A DNA stretch of 64,000 nt from Thermohalobaculum xanthum (lineage in GTDB: Bacteria; Pseudomonadota; Alphaproteobacteria; Rhodobacterales; Rhodobacteraceae), in NCBI RefSeq assembly GCF_016623495.1, contig NZ_JAEHHL010000006.1:248001-312000 (forward strand). The letters are read 5' to 3'. Positions 28,438 through 36,266 of the stretch are shown here, one piece after another. A program made the translations under genes and the position numbers. Below the pieces are notes generated by a model that saw only the letters and a list, made by a program, of their open reading frames with translations, was not told the DNA's origin and ran no database searches. Position 1 is the stretch's first letter, and each line of letters begins with the position of its first letter.

Positions 28438-28932
28438 TCACCGCAGGCGCGAGGACAGGACGCCGGAATTGAACCCGCCCCAGCTCAGCTCGCCCCAGAG
28501 GCGCTGATACTCGATCTTCGGGCAGCGGTTCATGATCACCGTCAGCCCCGCAGCCTCGGCCCGCGCCGCGGCGTCGTGGTCTATGACGCCAATCTGCATC
28601 CAGATCGTCTTGAGGCCGCGCGGAAGCAGAACTTCGATCGCTTCGTCGACCACTGCGCCGGCTTCCGAGGACCGCCGGAAGATGTCGACCATGTCGATGG
28701 GGTCATGCTCGCTCGGGATCGCCGCGAGGCTCTCGATCACTGTCTCGCCAAAGGCCTTCTCGCCCGCGTAGCGCGGATTGACCGGGATGACCTTGTATCC
28801 CTTGAGCTTGAGATAGCGCGCCACGTAGAAGGATGGCCGGACCTCGTTGAGCGAGACGCCGACCGTGGCGATGGTCTTGGTGCGCTCGAGCACCGAGCGA
28901 AGATGCTCGTGCGAGTAGTTCGGCTCTTGCAT
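28438..28932 (-). CDS. CoA-binding domain protein (YccU family)
   Basis: The 164-residue protein is a lone CoA-binding Rossmann domain. Motifs: TIATVGVSLNEVRPSFYVARYL near 20-41, the nucleotide loop, and PVNPRYAGEKAFG near 50-62. The same domain opens succinyl-CoA synthetase alpha, but no ligase portion follows, as in the YccU/DUF1731-independent family. The role of stand-alone forms is not known. Start at ATG 28932 has AAGGA eight bases upstream and is preferred over one at 28968. It is cotranscribed with the ABM-fold gene (16-bp gap), and an intrinsic terminator for rlmB lies just upstream, so it has its own promoter between 28933 and about 28965 or reads through. Confidence 0.83.
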   Translation of the reverse strand: MQEPNYSHEHLRSVLERTKTIATVGVSLNEVRPSFYVARYLKLKGYKVIPVNPRYAGEKAFGETVIESLAAIPSEHDPIDMVDIFRRSSEAGAVVDEAIEVLLPRGLKTIWMQIGVIDHDAAARAEAAGLTVIMNRCPKIEYQRLWGELSWGGFNSGVLSSRLR

Positions 28933-28965
28933 CGTCAGATCCTTCGCAGCGCGCCGGCGCCGCGA

Positions 28966-29010
28966 CAAAAAAGTCCGCCGGCTTTTCTTTTGGGGAGAAG
29001 ACCGGCGGAC
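28966..29010 (-). terminator. Intrinsic terminator downstream of rlmB
   Basis: On the minus strand GTCCGCCGG (29010-29002) pairs with CCGGCGGAC (28981-28973), extended by a partly paired inner stem, and is followed at once by six T. This is a classic Rho-independent terminator, placed about 170 bp past the rlmB stop. A second stem, GGAGCGGG/CCCGCTCC at 29041-29065, precedes it. Confidence 0.85.
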
Positions 29011-29177
29011 ATCAAGTCGGAACGAGGGACAGTGAGTGTCGGAGCGGGGCGTTCAAACCCGCTCCCGTCCTTAATATGGGACGAGCGCGAAGTTTTCGTA
29101 ACCCTCTGTAGCATTCTCGTGAGGAAAAATTTCCCGCCAGCCGGATTAGCGCTGCATTCCCCGGGCGCACTTGCCCG

Positions 29178-30032
29178 TCATTTGCGCATCGACGCGATGT
29201 GCAGCGCGACCGCGGCTGCATTCGAGACATTGAGAGAGGCGAAATCCCGAGCCGCCCTGATTCGTGCGAGCTGATCGCAAAGCTCGCGCGTGCGCGGTCG
29301 CAGGCCCGGGCCCTCGGCCCCGAGAGCGAGCCCGAGCGGCTTGCCGCTCGTCCCGGGAACGGCGTCATCGATGGATGCATCCCCCGCACCGTCGAGGCCG
29401 ATCAGCACATATCCAAGGGCGCGGAGCTCTTCCATCGCATCGCCCAGGTTGCGGACACGAAGATAGGGTTGCCGCTCGAGCGCTCCGGATGCCGATTTTG
29501 CCAGCGCGCCGGTCTCGGGGGCGGAATGATGGCGCGGCGCGATCACGGCGCGTGCGCCGAAGACCTCGGCCGAACGCAGGATGGCACCGACATTGTGCGG
29601 ATCCGTCACCCGGTCGAGCAGCACGACGAGCGGAGACGGGTCACGTGGCGTCGGCCGACAGAGGTCGCCAAGCTTGCCCCAGTCGAGCGGCTCGGCCTCG
29701 AGCGCGGCCCCCTGGTGGACCGATTGCGGATCGAGAGGCGCATGAAACCGGCGCGGGTCCGCGATCTCGGGGGTCATCCCCGACCCGTCCACGGCATCGC
29801 CCAGCCGCTCGCGCGCGTTTGGCGTGAGAATGAGGCGCCGGCGCGTCCGCAGAGGGTTCACCAGTGCATCGCGCACCGCGTGGATGCCGAACAGCCAGAC
29901 GGTCTCGTTGTCGGCGCCGCGGTGCGGCGGTCGACCGCGACCGCCCGCGATGCCAGCACCGCGCCTGTCGCCGGGGCGGCGCGGGCCTGTCCCGGTGCGG
30001 GACTTGGGTGCTTTTGGGCGCTCGGGCGGCAT
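29178..30032 (-). CDS. rlmB: 23S rRNA (guanosine-2'-O-)-methyltransferase RlmB (SpoU family)
   Basis: RlmB methylates the 2'-OH of G2251 in 23S rRNA. The 284-residue protein starts with a basic, Arg/Gly-rich tail (residues 1-45). An L30e-like substrate-binding domain opens FGIHAVRDALVNPLRT. The SpoU knot follows with its three motifs: DRVTDPHNVGAILRSAEVFG (motif 1), LALGAEGPGLR (motif 2) and ASLNVSNAAAVALH (motif 3). The ATG at 30032 follows GAGAGGG; a start at 30086 would add 18 unconserved residues. The gene is monocistronic, divergent from a GNAT gene, and ends at an intrinsic terminator. A tRNA-directed TrmH paralogue is the only real alternative. Confidence 0.92.
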   Translation of the reverse strand: MPPERPKAPKSRTGTGPRRPGDRRGAGIAGGRGRPPHRGADNETVWLFGIHAVRDALVNPLRTRRRLILTPNARERLGDAVDGSGMTPEIADPRRFHAPLDPQSVHQGAALEAEPLDWGKLGDLCRPTPRDPSPLVVLLDRVTDPHNVGAILRSAEVFGARAVIAPRHHSAPETGALAKSASGALERQPYLRVRNLGDAMEELRALGYVLIGLDGAGDASIDDAVPGTSGKPLGLALGAEGPGLRPRTRELCDQLARIRAARDFASLNVSNAAAVALHIASMRK

Positions 30033-30113
30033 GATCTGGCCCTCTCGGAAGTTTCGCCGCATCCTATGCGTGATCTGCGGGTACACCGCAACAGGCCTCT
30101 AAGGGAGGATCGC

Positions 30114-30623
30114 ATGCCCCTTTGCCGCGGAGCGGGCCAGACCTCGCCAACCGGCGGGCAGGACGTCACGATCCGCCCGGCCGAGCCCGACGACGTCGCG
30201 CGCATCGCCGTCATCGCCGAGGCGGCGTTCGCGCCCTACATCGCGCGCATCGGCCGTCGGCCCGCGCCCATGGACGACGACTTCGTCGCTGATGTAGCGG
30301 CGAGAAAGGTTCTCGTCGCGGGACGGCCCGCGCTGGGGTACGCCATCTCCTGGGCGGCGGGCGGTGGGTGGCACCTCTCGGCGGTGGCGGTCGATCCCGA
30401 GGTCGCGGGGCGCGGGATCGGTCGGAGCCTGATCGCCGCGGTCGAGGCCATGGCGCGCGAAAGCGGCGCTTCGGCCATCGAGCTCTACACGCATGCCGCA
30501 ATGACGGAAAACCGTGCGCTCTACCCGCGCCTGGGCTACAGGGTGACGGGCGAGCGGACCGAGGATGGCTTCCGTCGCGTGTTCTTTCGCAAAGTGCTGA
30601 CCGGGCCGGAAATCCCCGGTTGA
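30114..30623 (+). CDS. GNAT-family N-acetyltransferase
   Basis: The 169-residue protein is a single GNAT domain. TIRPAEPDDVARIAVIAEAAF opens it, motif A reads LSAVAVDPEVAGRGIGRSLIAAVEAMA at about 89-115 with the acetyl-CoA pyrophosphate loop GRGIGR, and motif B reads ELYTHAAMTENRALYPRLGY. The acceptor is unknown. Start at ATG 30114 has GGGAGGA five bases before it. The much longer open frame from 29199 is antisense to rlmB and should be ignored. It stands alone before tRNA-Tyr. Confidence 0.85.
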   Translation: MPLCRGAGQTSPTGGQDVTIRPAEPDDVARIAVIAEAAFAPYIARIGRRPAPMDDDFVADVAARKVLVAGRPALGYAISWAAGGGWHLSAVAVDPEVAGRGIGRSLIAAVEAMARESGASAIELYTHAAMTENRALYPRLGYRVTGERTEDGFRRVFFRKVLTGPEIPG

Positions 30624-30694
30624 CAGCCCGCCGCTGCGCATCCTACACCCGCGCCGGTCACCAGGTGACGCCGGGCGCTCGAAGCGTTTCCAGT

Positions 30695-30780
30695 GGAGGG
30701 GTGGCAGAGCGGTCAAATGCAACGGACTGTAAATCCGTCGGGGAAACCCTACGCTGGTTCGAATCCAGCCCCCTCCACCA
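30695..30780 (+). tRNA. tRNA-Tyr (GTA)
   Basis: An 86-nt class II tRNA: acceptor GGAGGGG pairs with CCCCTCC, the anticodon loop is CTGTAAA with GTA at 30729-30731, there is a long variable arm (CGGGGAAACCCTACG region), T-loop TTCGAAT and encoded CCA. The long arm and GTA identify tyrosine. Confidence 0.97.
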
Positions 30781-30899
30781 CCTTCTCATCGACTTGACGG
30801 TTTCGGCGCGGACCCGGCTCTGACCCGGTCCACAAGTGGCCATCGGGTGGGGCTATGACCGGTGACGGTCCCGGGCGGCGTGCCCTCCGCCGCCTGTTC

Positions 30900-31805
30900 T
30901 TACCCCGCGCGGGGGCGGTCCCTCTGGTCTGAATTGGTGCCTTGCTTGCCGCTGATCGGGCCGGGGAACGGGCCGAGATGGCTGGCGTTGTATTCGACCT
31001 GGAAGATGTGGTTGTAGAGTTGCGCGACCCAGATCTTTCCCTCGATCGTCAGTTCCAGATAACGCAGCGCCGGCCCGATATAGGGTTGGACGTGCGACCA
31101 GAAGAACTCGGGATACTGCTCGACCATGTCCATCGCGGAGGTGTAGCCAAGCTGCCGCGCGACGCCCGTCTCGACGAATTCCTGATAGAGCGCGTTCGTC
31201 TTGCGGCGGTAGAAGGGGTCGCCCATCTGGCCTATCAGGTCGGCCGCGCGCACCAGCGCGCGCTCGGTGTCGGTCTCGGCGTGTTCGGGGCCCTCGGGCA
31301 CCGGAAAGCGCGTGTACTCGATCGCGCGGGCGATCCGCTCCTCGTCGATATACTCGGAGGCGGCAAAGCGCTCGCGCGCATAGATCTTCGCGCGGTCGAC
31401 ATGGTAGGGCCCGAGGAACGCGTCCGACGCGCCACGAGGTGGGGTGACGGTTTCGCCATCCTCGTTGATGACGAAGGCATCGCGCGTATCGCCGCCACAA
31501 GTGCCGCGGACATAGCCGATGTCGTGGATCAGCAGGGCGACCGTGTAGTGCAGCCAATCCTCGGGCTGGAGCGCCTGAGCCAGCAAGCGACCGCGAATGA
31601 TCTGCTGACCGGCCAGCGTGACCATCATCGTGTGCTCGGCGTTGTGATAGAGCGCGTCCGAGTTCGCCAGCCGCTCGATCACCAGCCGCGCCGCGCCGCC
31701 GATGAAGGTCGCGTATTGCGGCTTCCGCGTCGAGAAGTGCTGCAGGTAGAGGTCGCTGAGATAGTCCCCGAAGGAGGAGGTCAGAATCGTCGTCGGATCA
31801 AACAT
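30900..31805 (-). CDS. HD-domain metal-dependent phosphohydrolase
   Basis: The 301-residue protein has an HD superfamily site: His54 and His58 in LYHNAEHTMMV, and His94-Asp95 in LLIHDIGYVRG, which bind metal for phosphomonoester or phosphodiester hydrolysis. Beyond the HD core (about 40-230) lies a conserved tail with QLYNHIFQVEYNASHLG. The substrate is unknown; it is not of the HD-GYP, RelA/SpoT or dGTPase type by motif. The gene starts at 31805, only about 35 bp from the end of a decayed IS3-family element, so its promoter may lie within the remnant. Confidence 0.8.
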   Translation of the reverse strand: MFDPTTILTSSFGDYLSDLYLQHFSTRKPQYATFIGGAARLVIERLANSDALYHNAEHTMMVTLAGQQIIRGRLLAQALQPEDWLHYTVALLIHDIGYVRGTCGGDTRDAFVINEDGETVTPPRGASDAFLGPYHVDRAKIYARERFAASEYIDEERIARAIEYTRFPVPEGPEHAETDTERALVRAADLIGQMGDPFYRRKTNALYQEFVETGVARQLGYTSAMDMVEQYPEFFWSHVQPYIGPALRYLELTIEGKIWVAQLYNHIFQVEYNASHLGPFPGPISGKQGTNSDQRDRPRAG

Positions 31806-31839
31806 GCGCGGCCCCTTCGTCTATGGCCGCATCGTGAGC

Positions 31840-32217
31840 AGCCAAGATTGGTCCGTCCATACTGATTGTTAGTGCATGGCGGGCGCTTGGTCCATTGTAG
31901 TGATGACGCCCTGCGCTGGCGCCCCGTATCCGGGACGGCTGTCTGCCCTGTCGGCAGTGTGGTCGTGGCGCCATGGTTCGATCAGGATTGCCGACGGCGG
32001 TGATCCGGTTCCGGGCCGGCTCGGCGTCGAACGCAGGCTCGTTGTCGGAGCGACTGAGGCACGGCACGCCGCAACAGACGAACGGTTGCGTCGGACAAAT
32101 GATATCATCGGTCATACCGAGCTTGCGTTGACCCCGGGTTGCCAGCCACTCTCGGGTGGAACCATCAAGCAGGTTCAACAGCCCGAAAGCCCGATCATTC
32201 TCTGCGCGCCAGTGCAT
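31840..32217 (-). mobile_element. Decayed IS3-family element (transposase OrfB 3' part), minus orientation
   Basis: Minus-strand frames carry pieces of an IS3-type DDE transposase: AFGLLNLLDGSTREWLATRG then GVPCLSRSDNEPAF and ITAVG (intact elements: FRMLNVIDEFTRECLAI, GVPxHIRSDNGPEF, WIAAVG). In another frame the tail GYGAPAQGVITTMDQAPAMH ends with TAA at 31871-31869. About 80 residues including the last catalytic Glu are deleted between the two pieces. The end of the copy resembles the end of the remnant at 52.1-52.6 kb base by base (ATGGACC...GCCATGCAyTA and downstream), showing common origin but opposite orientation. Confidence 0.75.
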
Positions 32218-32312
32218 CGCATCTTGGCGGCGGATGTGACGTCGGCGCGTCTAGGTCAGTGGCCGGGCGCCTCATCCGATCCTGACGGCCCCGATGTCGC
32301 TGGTCGCACGGG

Positions 32313-33290
32313 TCAGTGCGCAGCGCCCGTCATTTCAGAGATCCAGTCCTCGAAGAACCTTATGGTGGGCTTGAGGCCGTCCTCGAGCCGCGTCGATGGC
32401 TCCCATCGCAGGCGCTTTCGCGCGAGCGAGATATCCGGCTGGCGCTGCTTCGGGTCGTCCTCCGGGAGTTCTCGCATCACGATGTCCGAGCGTGAGCCCG
32501 TCAGCGCGATGATCCTTTCCGCGAGTTCGCGGATCGTGAATTCGTCCGGGTTGCCGAGGTTCACGGGGCCCGACAGACCGTCTTCGTTCTCCATCAACTT
32601 GAGGAAGCCGTCGATCATGTCGTCGACATAGCAAAACGAACGGGTTTGCTTTCCGTCGCCGTAGATGGTGATCGGCTCGTTCCTCAGGGCCTGCATGATG
32701 AAGTTCGACACCACCCTGCCATCGGCATGATGCATGCGCGGCCCGTAGGTGTTGAAGATCCGGGCAACCCTGATCTCGAGCGCGTGCTGCCGATGGTAGT
32801 CGAAGAAAAGCGTCTCGGCGCAGCGCTTGCCCTCGTCGTAGCAGGCGCGCCGGCCCACTGGGTTCACCCTCCCCCAGTATGTTTCGGGTTGCGGGTGAAT
32901 TTCAGGGTCGCCGTAGACCTCGCTGGTCGATGCCTGGAAGATCTTGCACCGAAGGCGTTTCGCGAGCCCCAGCAAGTTGATCGCGCCATGCACTGACGTC
33001 TTGGTCGTCTGCACCGGATCATGCTGATAGTGCACTGGCGAGGCGGGGCAGGCGAGATTGTAGATTTCGTCGACTTCCACATAGAGCGGGAACGTCACGT
33101 CGTGGCGCAGGAACTCGAAGCGCGGATTGCCGTGCAGATGCTCGATATTTCGCTTCGTCCCCGTGAAGAGGTTGTCGGCGCAGAGCACTTCATGGCCCCG
33201 CTCCAGCAGCCGGTCGACGAGATGGGAGCCGAGGAAGCCTGCGCCACCGGTCACAAGTATCCGCTTGCGGCTATCAGCGAGACGCGGCAT
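32313..33290 (-). CDS. uxs: UDP-glucuronate decarboxylase (UDP-xylose synthase)
   Basis: The enzyme makes UDP-xylose from UDP-glucuronate with bound NAD+. The 325-residue SDR-extended protein has the NAD motif GGAGFLG at 15-21, the catalytic Tyr151-x3-Lys155 in [26 protein letters not shown] near 121-140 and [12 protein letters not shown] near 224-235. [11 protein letters not shown](P/T)E and RACYDEGKR are hallmarks of UXS compared with other epimerases. It opens the polysaccharide locus, next to the IS3 remnant, and would supply xylose for the polymer or a donor for further conversion. Start ATG at 33290 and length are typical. Confidence 0.9.
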   Translation of the reverse strand: MPRLADSRKRILVTGGAGFLGSHLVDRLLERGHEVLCADNLFTGTKRNIEHLHGNPRFEFLRHDVTFPLYVEVDEIYNLACPASPVHYQHDPVQTTKTSVHGAINLLGLAKRLRCKIFQASTSEVYGDPEIHPQPETYWGRVNPVGRRACYDEGKRCAETLFFDYHRQHALEIRVARIFNTYGPRMHHADGRVVSNFIMQALRNEPITIYGDGKQTRSFCYVDDMIDGFLKLMENEDGLSGPVNLGNPDEFTIRELAERIIALTGSRSDIVMRELPEDDPKQRQPDISLARKRLRWEPSTRLEDGLKPTIRFFEDWISEMTGAAH

Positions 33291-33862
33291 GTCACTCTCT
33301 CGTCTTGTCAGGCGCCAGTCGGACGGGACGGACGCGGAGGGTGGTTGACGGCATCCTCATCCGTCACCGACCGTCACGCAAGAGTGACTCTCGCCAACGT
33401 CACGATGCCCAAATCTTGGGTCGTTTCGTGAAAGCCCAAATTCGACGCTCTCGAGAAAATTGGCGGCCTGCCAGGGCTCGGGCATGCGCGTCCGGAGCGC
33501 GGGTGCTGGCTTAGGACGTCGATCGAGCGAGAGAGGGGTGCGATAAGTCATGGAAAATCAGTATCTTGCCGCCATGTGTTGGCGGGCGTCTTGATCGTGC
33601 TGGAAGTCTGAACCGAAGCTCTCGCGACGGGTCTCCATGTCGCATGAACTCTGTTCGGAGGCATACCAAAATGCGCCACAATCGAAGTTCGGATTTCCTA
33701 TTTTCCGCCAGATTCACGCGATCTTAAGGCCTCACTCTCCTGCATGATTGTAAGCGTGCCCTCAGCACAGCCGATGTCAGCTTGTTGGACTCGGCAAGTT
33801 GTCGGGCGCGAAGGCGGCGCGACAGTCGCCACGCTTGGGTGGAAGCGGAGTGGGAGTGAGTG
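33291..33862. other. Long divergent intergenic region at the head of the EPS locus
   Basis: This 572-bp stretch between uxs and a small membrane protein has no convincing gene. It holds small palindromes such as GTCAC-N6-GTGAC (33373-33388) and CCGCCA-N5-TGGCGG (about 33571-33587). A lower GC content between 33540 and 33730 fits promoter DNA for both flanking genes. No RNA fold or transposase piece is recognised. Confidence 0.45.
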
Positions 33863-34144
33863 ATGAAGAACGGGAAAGTGCCCCGACAACGCGGACGTCT
33901 GATCACGGTCCGCACGACGGAGATCGCCTCTAAGGTCGTGATCGTGACGGTCCTGGTGCTCTTCGCGGTGCTCTACTTCGTGCCGGCGTCCGAGGCTTCG
34001 AAGTCGTCGGCTGCCGCGCATGCAGCCCTTGGCGCCGATAACCGCTTCGCCGCTTTCTCTCCTTCGATGGCGGCCGCAGGTTCGCCCGAAATCCGGCTGT
34101 CGGACGCCGAGGGTTCGCACTCGCGTTTCGCCCTCAACGACTGA
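33863..34144 (+). CDS. Small single-pass membrane protein of unknown function
   Basis: The 93-residue protein has a basic N-terminus (KNGKVPRQRGRLITVRTTE), one hydrophobic helix (KVVIVTVLVLFAVLYFVPAS, about 27-46) and a soluble tail rich in Ala and Ser. No family is recognised. The ATG at 33863 has GGGAG six bases upstream, and codon usage looks like that of neighbouring real genes. It is the first + strand gene after the EPS promoter region. It could be a periplasm-facing accessory of the secretion apparatus, which is only a guess from position. Confidence 0.5.
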   Translation: MKNGKVPRQRGRLITVRTTEIASKVVIVTVLVLFAVLYFVPASEASKSSAAAHAALGADNRFAAFSPSMAAAGSPEIRLSDAEGSHSRFALND

Positions 34145-34423
34145 ACCCGAGCCACGTCGAAGCGATGGCGTCGTGCCTGTTGGTGCGGCGCCCAATTCAT
34201 TTCGAGGCAGCCAGCGTGCGCACGAGTTTGCCTTCGGCACGGTCACGCGGTAACGCGGCCTGGATCCCACCCGTCTCAGGGCATCGGACGAAGCCGGCTC
34301 CGTCTGGACATCCATTCGGGCTATCGAGGGTCAATTTGTCAGAGACTTGATGTAGCGTTTGATTGCTCGGTTGCCTTAAGCTTGCTGCTGCGCTCGACGG
34401 GTCGGGTGGGTTGGGAGGTTATT

Positions 34424-34792
34424 ATGCTCCGCTTCGCCGCAATCGCGTTTCTGACGTTCGGCCTCGCCTTGCCGGGGTGTACGTCGCAGCGGAGCCGGGA
34501 TCTCGAAGTGGGCTGGGAGCTGATGCAGGCCCAGAACTACCTGGCAGCGCGCGACAAGTACATCGAGATCCTTGCGGAGTATCCCAACGAGCCTTTCGCT
34601 CTTCTGAACCTGGGTGTCGCCTATCATAACCTCGGCGAGTATGACCTCGCGCGGCAGAACTACGAGGCGGCGATCGTGCATGGCAAGAATGCCGAGGTCA
34701 CACGTGTCGTCGAGCAAGGCAGTGTGACGACGACGGTTACCACCGTCGCTGACAAGAGCCGGGAGAACCTGGCACTCCTCCCCAAGCCTTGA
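34424..34792 (+). CDS. Small TPR lipoprotein
   Basis: The 122-residue protein has a lipoprotein signal (LRFAAIAFLTFGLALPGC, lipidated Cys19) and then about two TPR units (VGWELMQAQNYLAARDKYIE and NLGVAYHNLGEYDLARQNYE). Tail VVEQGSVTTTVTTVADKSRENLAL is unstructured-looking. Such small TPR lipoproteins (PilF/Wzi-helper-like) often scaffold outer-membrane export machines; here it is near wza and yjbH. The function is not known. The ATG at 34424 has GGGAGG five bases upstream; an upstream in-frame start at 34382 would break the signal peptide. Confidence 0.75.
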   Translation: MLRFAAIAFLTFGLALPGCTSQRSRDLEVGWELMQAQNYLAARDKYIEILAEYPNEPFALLNLGVAYHNLGEYDLARQNYEAAIVHGKNAEVTRVVEQGSVTTTVTTVADKSRENLALLPKP

Positions 34793-35017
34793 TCAGCGCA
34801 TTGTTCCGCGTCAGCGCCCGAGCGAACGGGTATGGCCGTCATCACAGGGATGGCGCCGTGGTCGGATATCCATTGCCCAAGGGCCGGGAGGGGCGCTCCA
34901 CGGTGGCGTTCCGCAATATCGACCGCGCTTCGGCAACCGTTGCGACACATGGAGGGACGCAAGAAGCGCGGGCTTTTTCGCGTCGCTGAGGCCAAATCGC
35001 CGCAGATTGTCCCGCAA

Positions 35018-35092
35018 TGACACAAAAAGTGTTGGGATTTTGCATTTCGGGGATGCTCGCACGCCTCTCGATGTGTCAAAAAATGTTCTGGG
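35018..35092. repeat. Two related A-tract repeats upstream of a secreted protein gene
   Basis: TGACACAAAAAGTGTTGGG (35018-35036) contains a perfect ACAC-A5-GTGT palindrome. A similar sequence with TGTCAAAAAATGTTCTGGG lies at 35074-35092. Both are within 105 bp of the start at 35120 in a 327-bp non-coding stretch (34793-35119) that shows nothing else. They look like two operator copies for one regulator. Confidence 0.4.
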
Positions 35093-35119
35093 TGAGATGT
35101 AGGGGTGTGAAGGGAGACC

Positions 35120-35473
35120 ATGCGGCGCAAGTTTGTATTGGTCGTGGCGTTCTGTTCCGGTTTCCTCGGAACTGCCGAGGATGCTGCGAGCCTGAGCTTT
35201 GAGGAGTTCGACGGCCTTCCGAATTGGCAGCGGGAGAACTTCATCTCGACTGTCTTGCATTATTATTACTACAACTACCTGGAAGATCCGGCCATGGCGC
35301 CGACGGCGGACTGCATGACCGATCTTGATCGGGAAACCGCGGCAGACGGCGACCCATATCTGCTTTCCGTCATCCTGCGGGATCTCGGCAGTTCCGCGTT
35401 CGATGGCTCCGCGGACAATTCGGTCGAAGGCGTCATCAAGGACATCATCGATCGTGAGTGCGAGTCGCGCTAG
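35120..35473 (+). CDS. Small secreted protein of unknown function
   Basis: The 117-residue protein has a signal peptide (RRKFVLVVAFCSGFLGTAEDA, cleavage about 19-23), then an acidic helical domain with two cysteines (in ADCMTD and RECESR) that could form a disulfide. Layout (FEEFDGLPNWQREN start, Cys near each end) is vaguely HdeA-like, but I do not recognise a family. AAGGGAG lies six bases before the ATG. Two repeat elements lie upstream, so it may be individually regulated. It is convergent with the yjbF-like gene, with a GCGCCCGC/GCGGGCGC stem between them. Confidence 0.65.
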   Translation: MRRKFVLVVAFCSGFLGTAEDAASLSFEEFDGLPNWQRENFISTVLHYYYYNYLEDPAMAPTADCMTDLDRETAADGDPYLLSVILRDLGSSAFDGSADNSVEGVIKDIIDRECESR

Positions 35474-35522
35474 GCGCGCCTCCCGAAACCACGCCCGGGC
35501 ACTGACGGTCGGCGATGCGCTC

Positions 35523-35559
35523 GCGCCCGCCTGTGCCGAGGGGTGCGCCCTGCGGGCGC
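35523..35559. terminator. Stem between convergent genes
   Basis: GCGCCCGC (35523-35530) pairs with GCGGGCGC (35552-35559) over a 21-nt loop in the 85-bp gap of two convergent genes. No T-tract follows, so the call is tentative. Confidence 0.35.
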
Positions 35560-36266
35560 TACGAACTGGAATAGGGTCGAATGATCTCGATCGTGAGATG
35601 GCCGAGCTTCGGGCCGGCCCACTGTCGTGACTTCCAGATGAAGCCCGTTCCCGCGACCATCCAGTAGGTGTTCGTGACCTCGCGGCGCACGTTCCTGCAC
35701 GTTTCCACCACACGAACGAGTTGGTAGGTGACCTCGACGATCTCGATCGTCTCGAATCCCTGGGGCTGCATCACGCATTTGAGCACGATCGAGTAGGGCC
35801 CCAGGTCGCGCTGCGAGAACTGATACTCCCGCCAGACCTCCGTGGGCCACAAAGCGAGAGGGGTCGCGTGAGCGATCGGGTCGCGCTCGTCGTGGCGAAC
35901 TCCCTCGAGGTCAAAACCGACCGCCTGGAAGCCGGCGAGCGCACCACCGAACATCCTCACCGAGTTGCCCGCCTGGTCTCGATAGTCGAGATATCCGCCG
36001 TTGTCGGCGAGCGGAACGAGATAGGCGGGCGCGGTAGCGTCGGTCGCCACGGAAATCGTCGCGTACGGAATCTCGTTGAGCCGGGCCCGAGTGACCGTTG
36101 GCGCCGGGGCATCGGGGTCGGCGGTGGCCAATGTCGCCACGAGCGACTCCCCGATGCGTGTGAATGTCCCTGCGCCGCCGTTTGAACAGCCCGCCAGCGC
36201 GGCCAGAACCAGTGCCATCGGTGCCTGGCGAAGGGAGCGTCGAAGAGCGTGGAGCCACCCATTCAT
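35559..36266 (-). CDS. gfcB: YjbF/GfcB-family lipoprotein
   Basis: The 235-residue outer-membrane lipoprotein has a lipobox signal (MALVLAALAGC, lipidated Cys28) and a YjbF/GfcB domain: VTRARLNEIPYATISV, then RMFGGALAGFQAVGFDL and the tail EIVEVTYQLVRVVETCRNV near 178-196. GfcB/YjbF is part of group-4 capsule and related EPS secretion sets, always paired with GfcD/YjbH. Its ATG at 36266 overlaps the yjbH stop by 4 bp (ATGA), so the two proteins are made together. Its exact job in secretion is not known. Confidence 0.85.
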   Translation of the reverse strand: MNGWLHALRRSLRQAPMALVLAALAGCSNGGAGTFTRIGESLVATLATADPDAPAPTVTRARLNEIPYATISVATDATAPAYLVPLADNGGYLDYRDQAGNSVRMFGGALAGFQAVGFDLEGVRHDERDPIAHATPLALWPTEVWREYQFSQRDLGPYSIVLKCVMQPQGFETIEIVEVTYQLVRVVETCRNVRREVTNTYWMVAGTGFIWKSRQWAGPKLGHLTIEIIRPYSSS

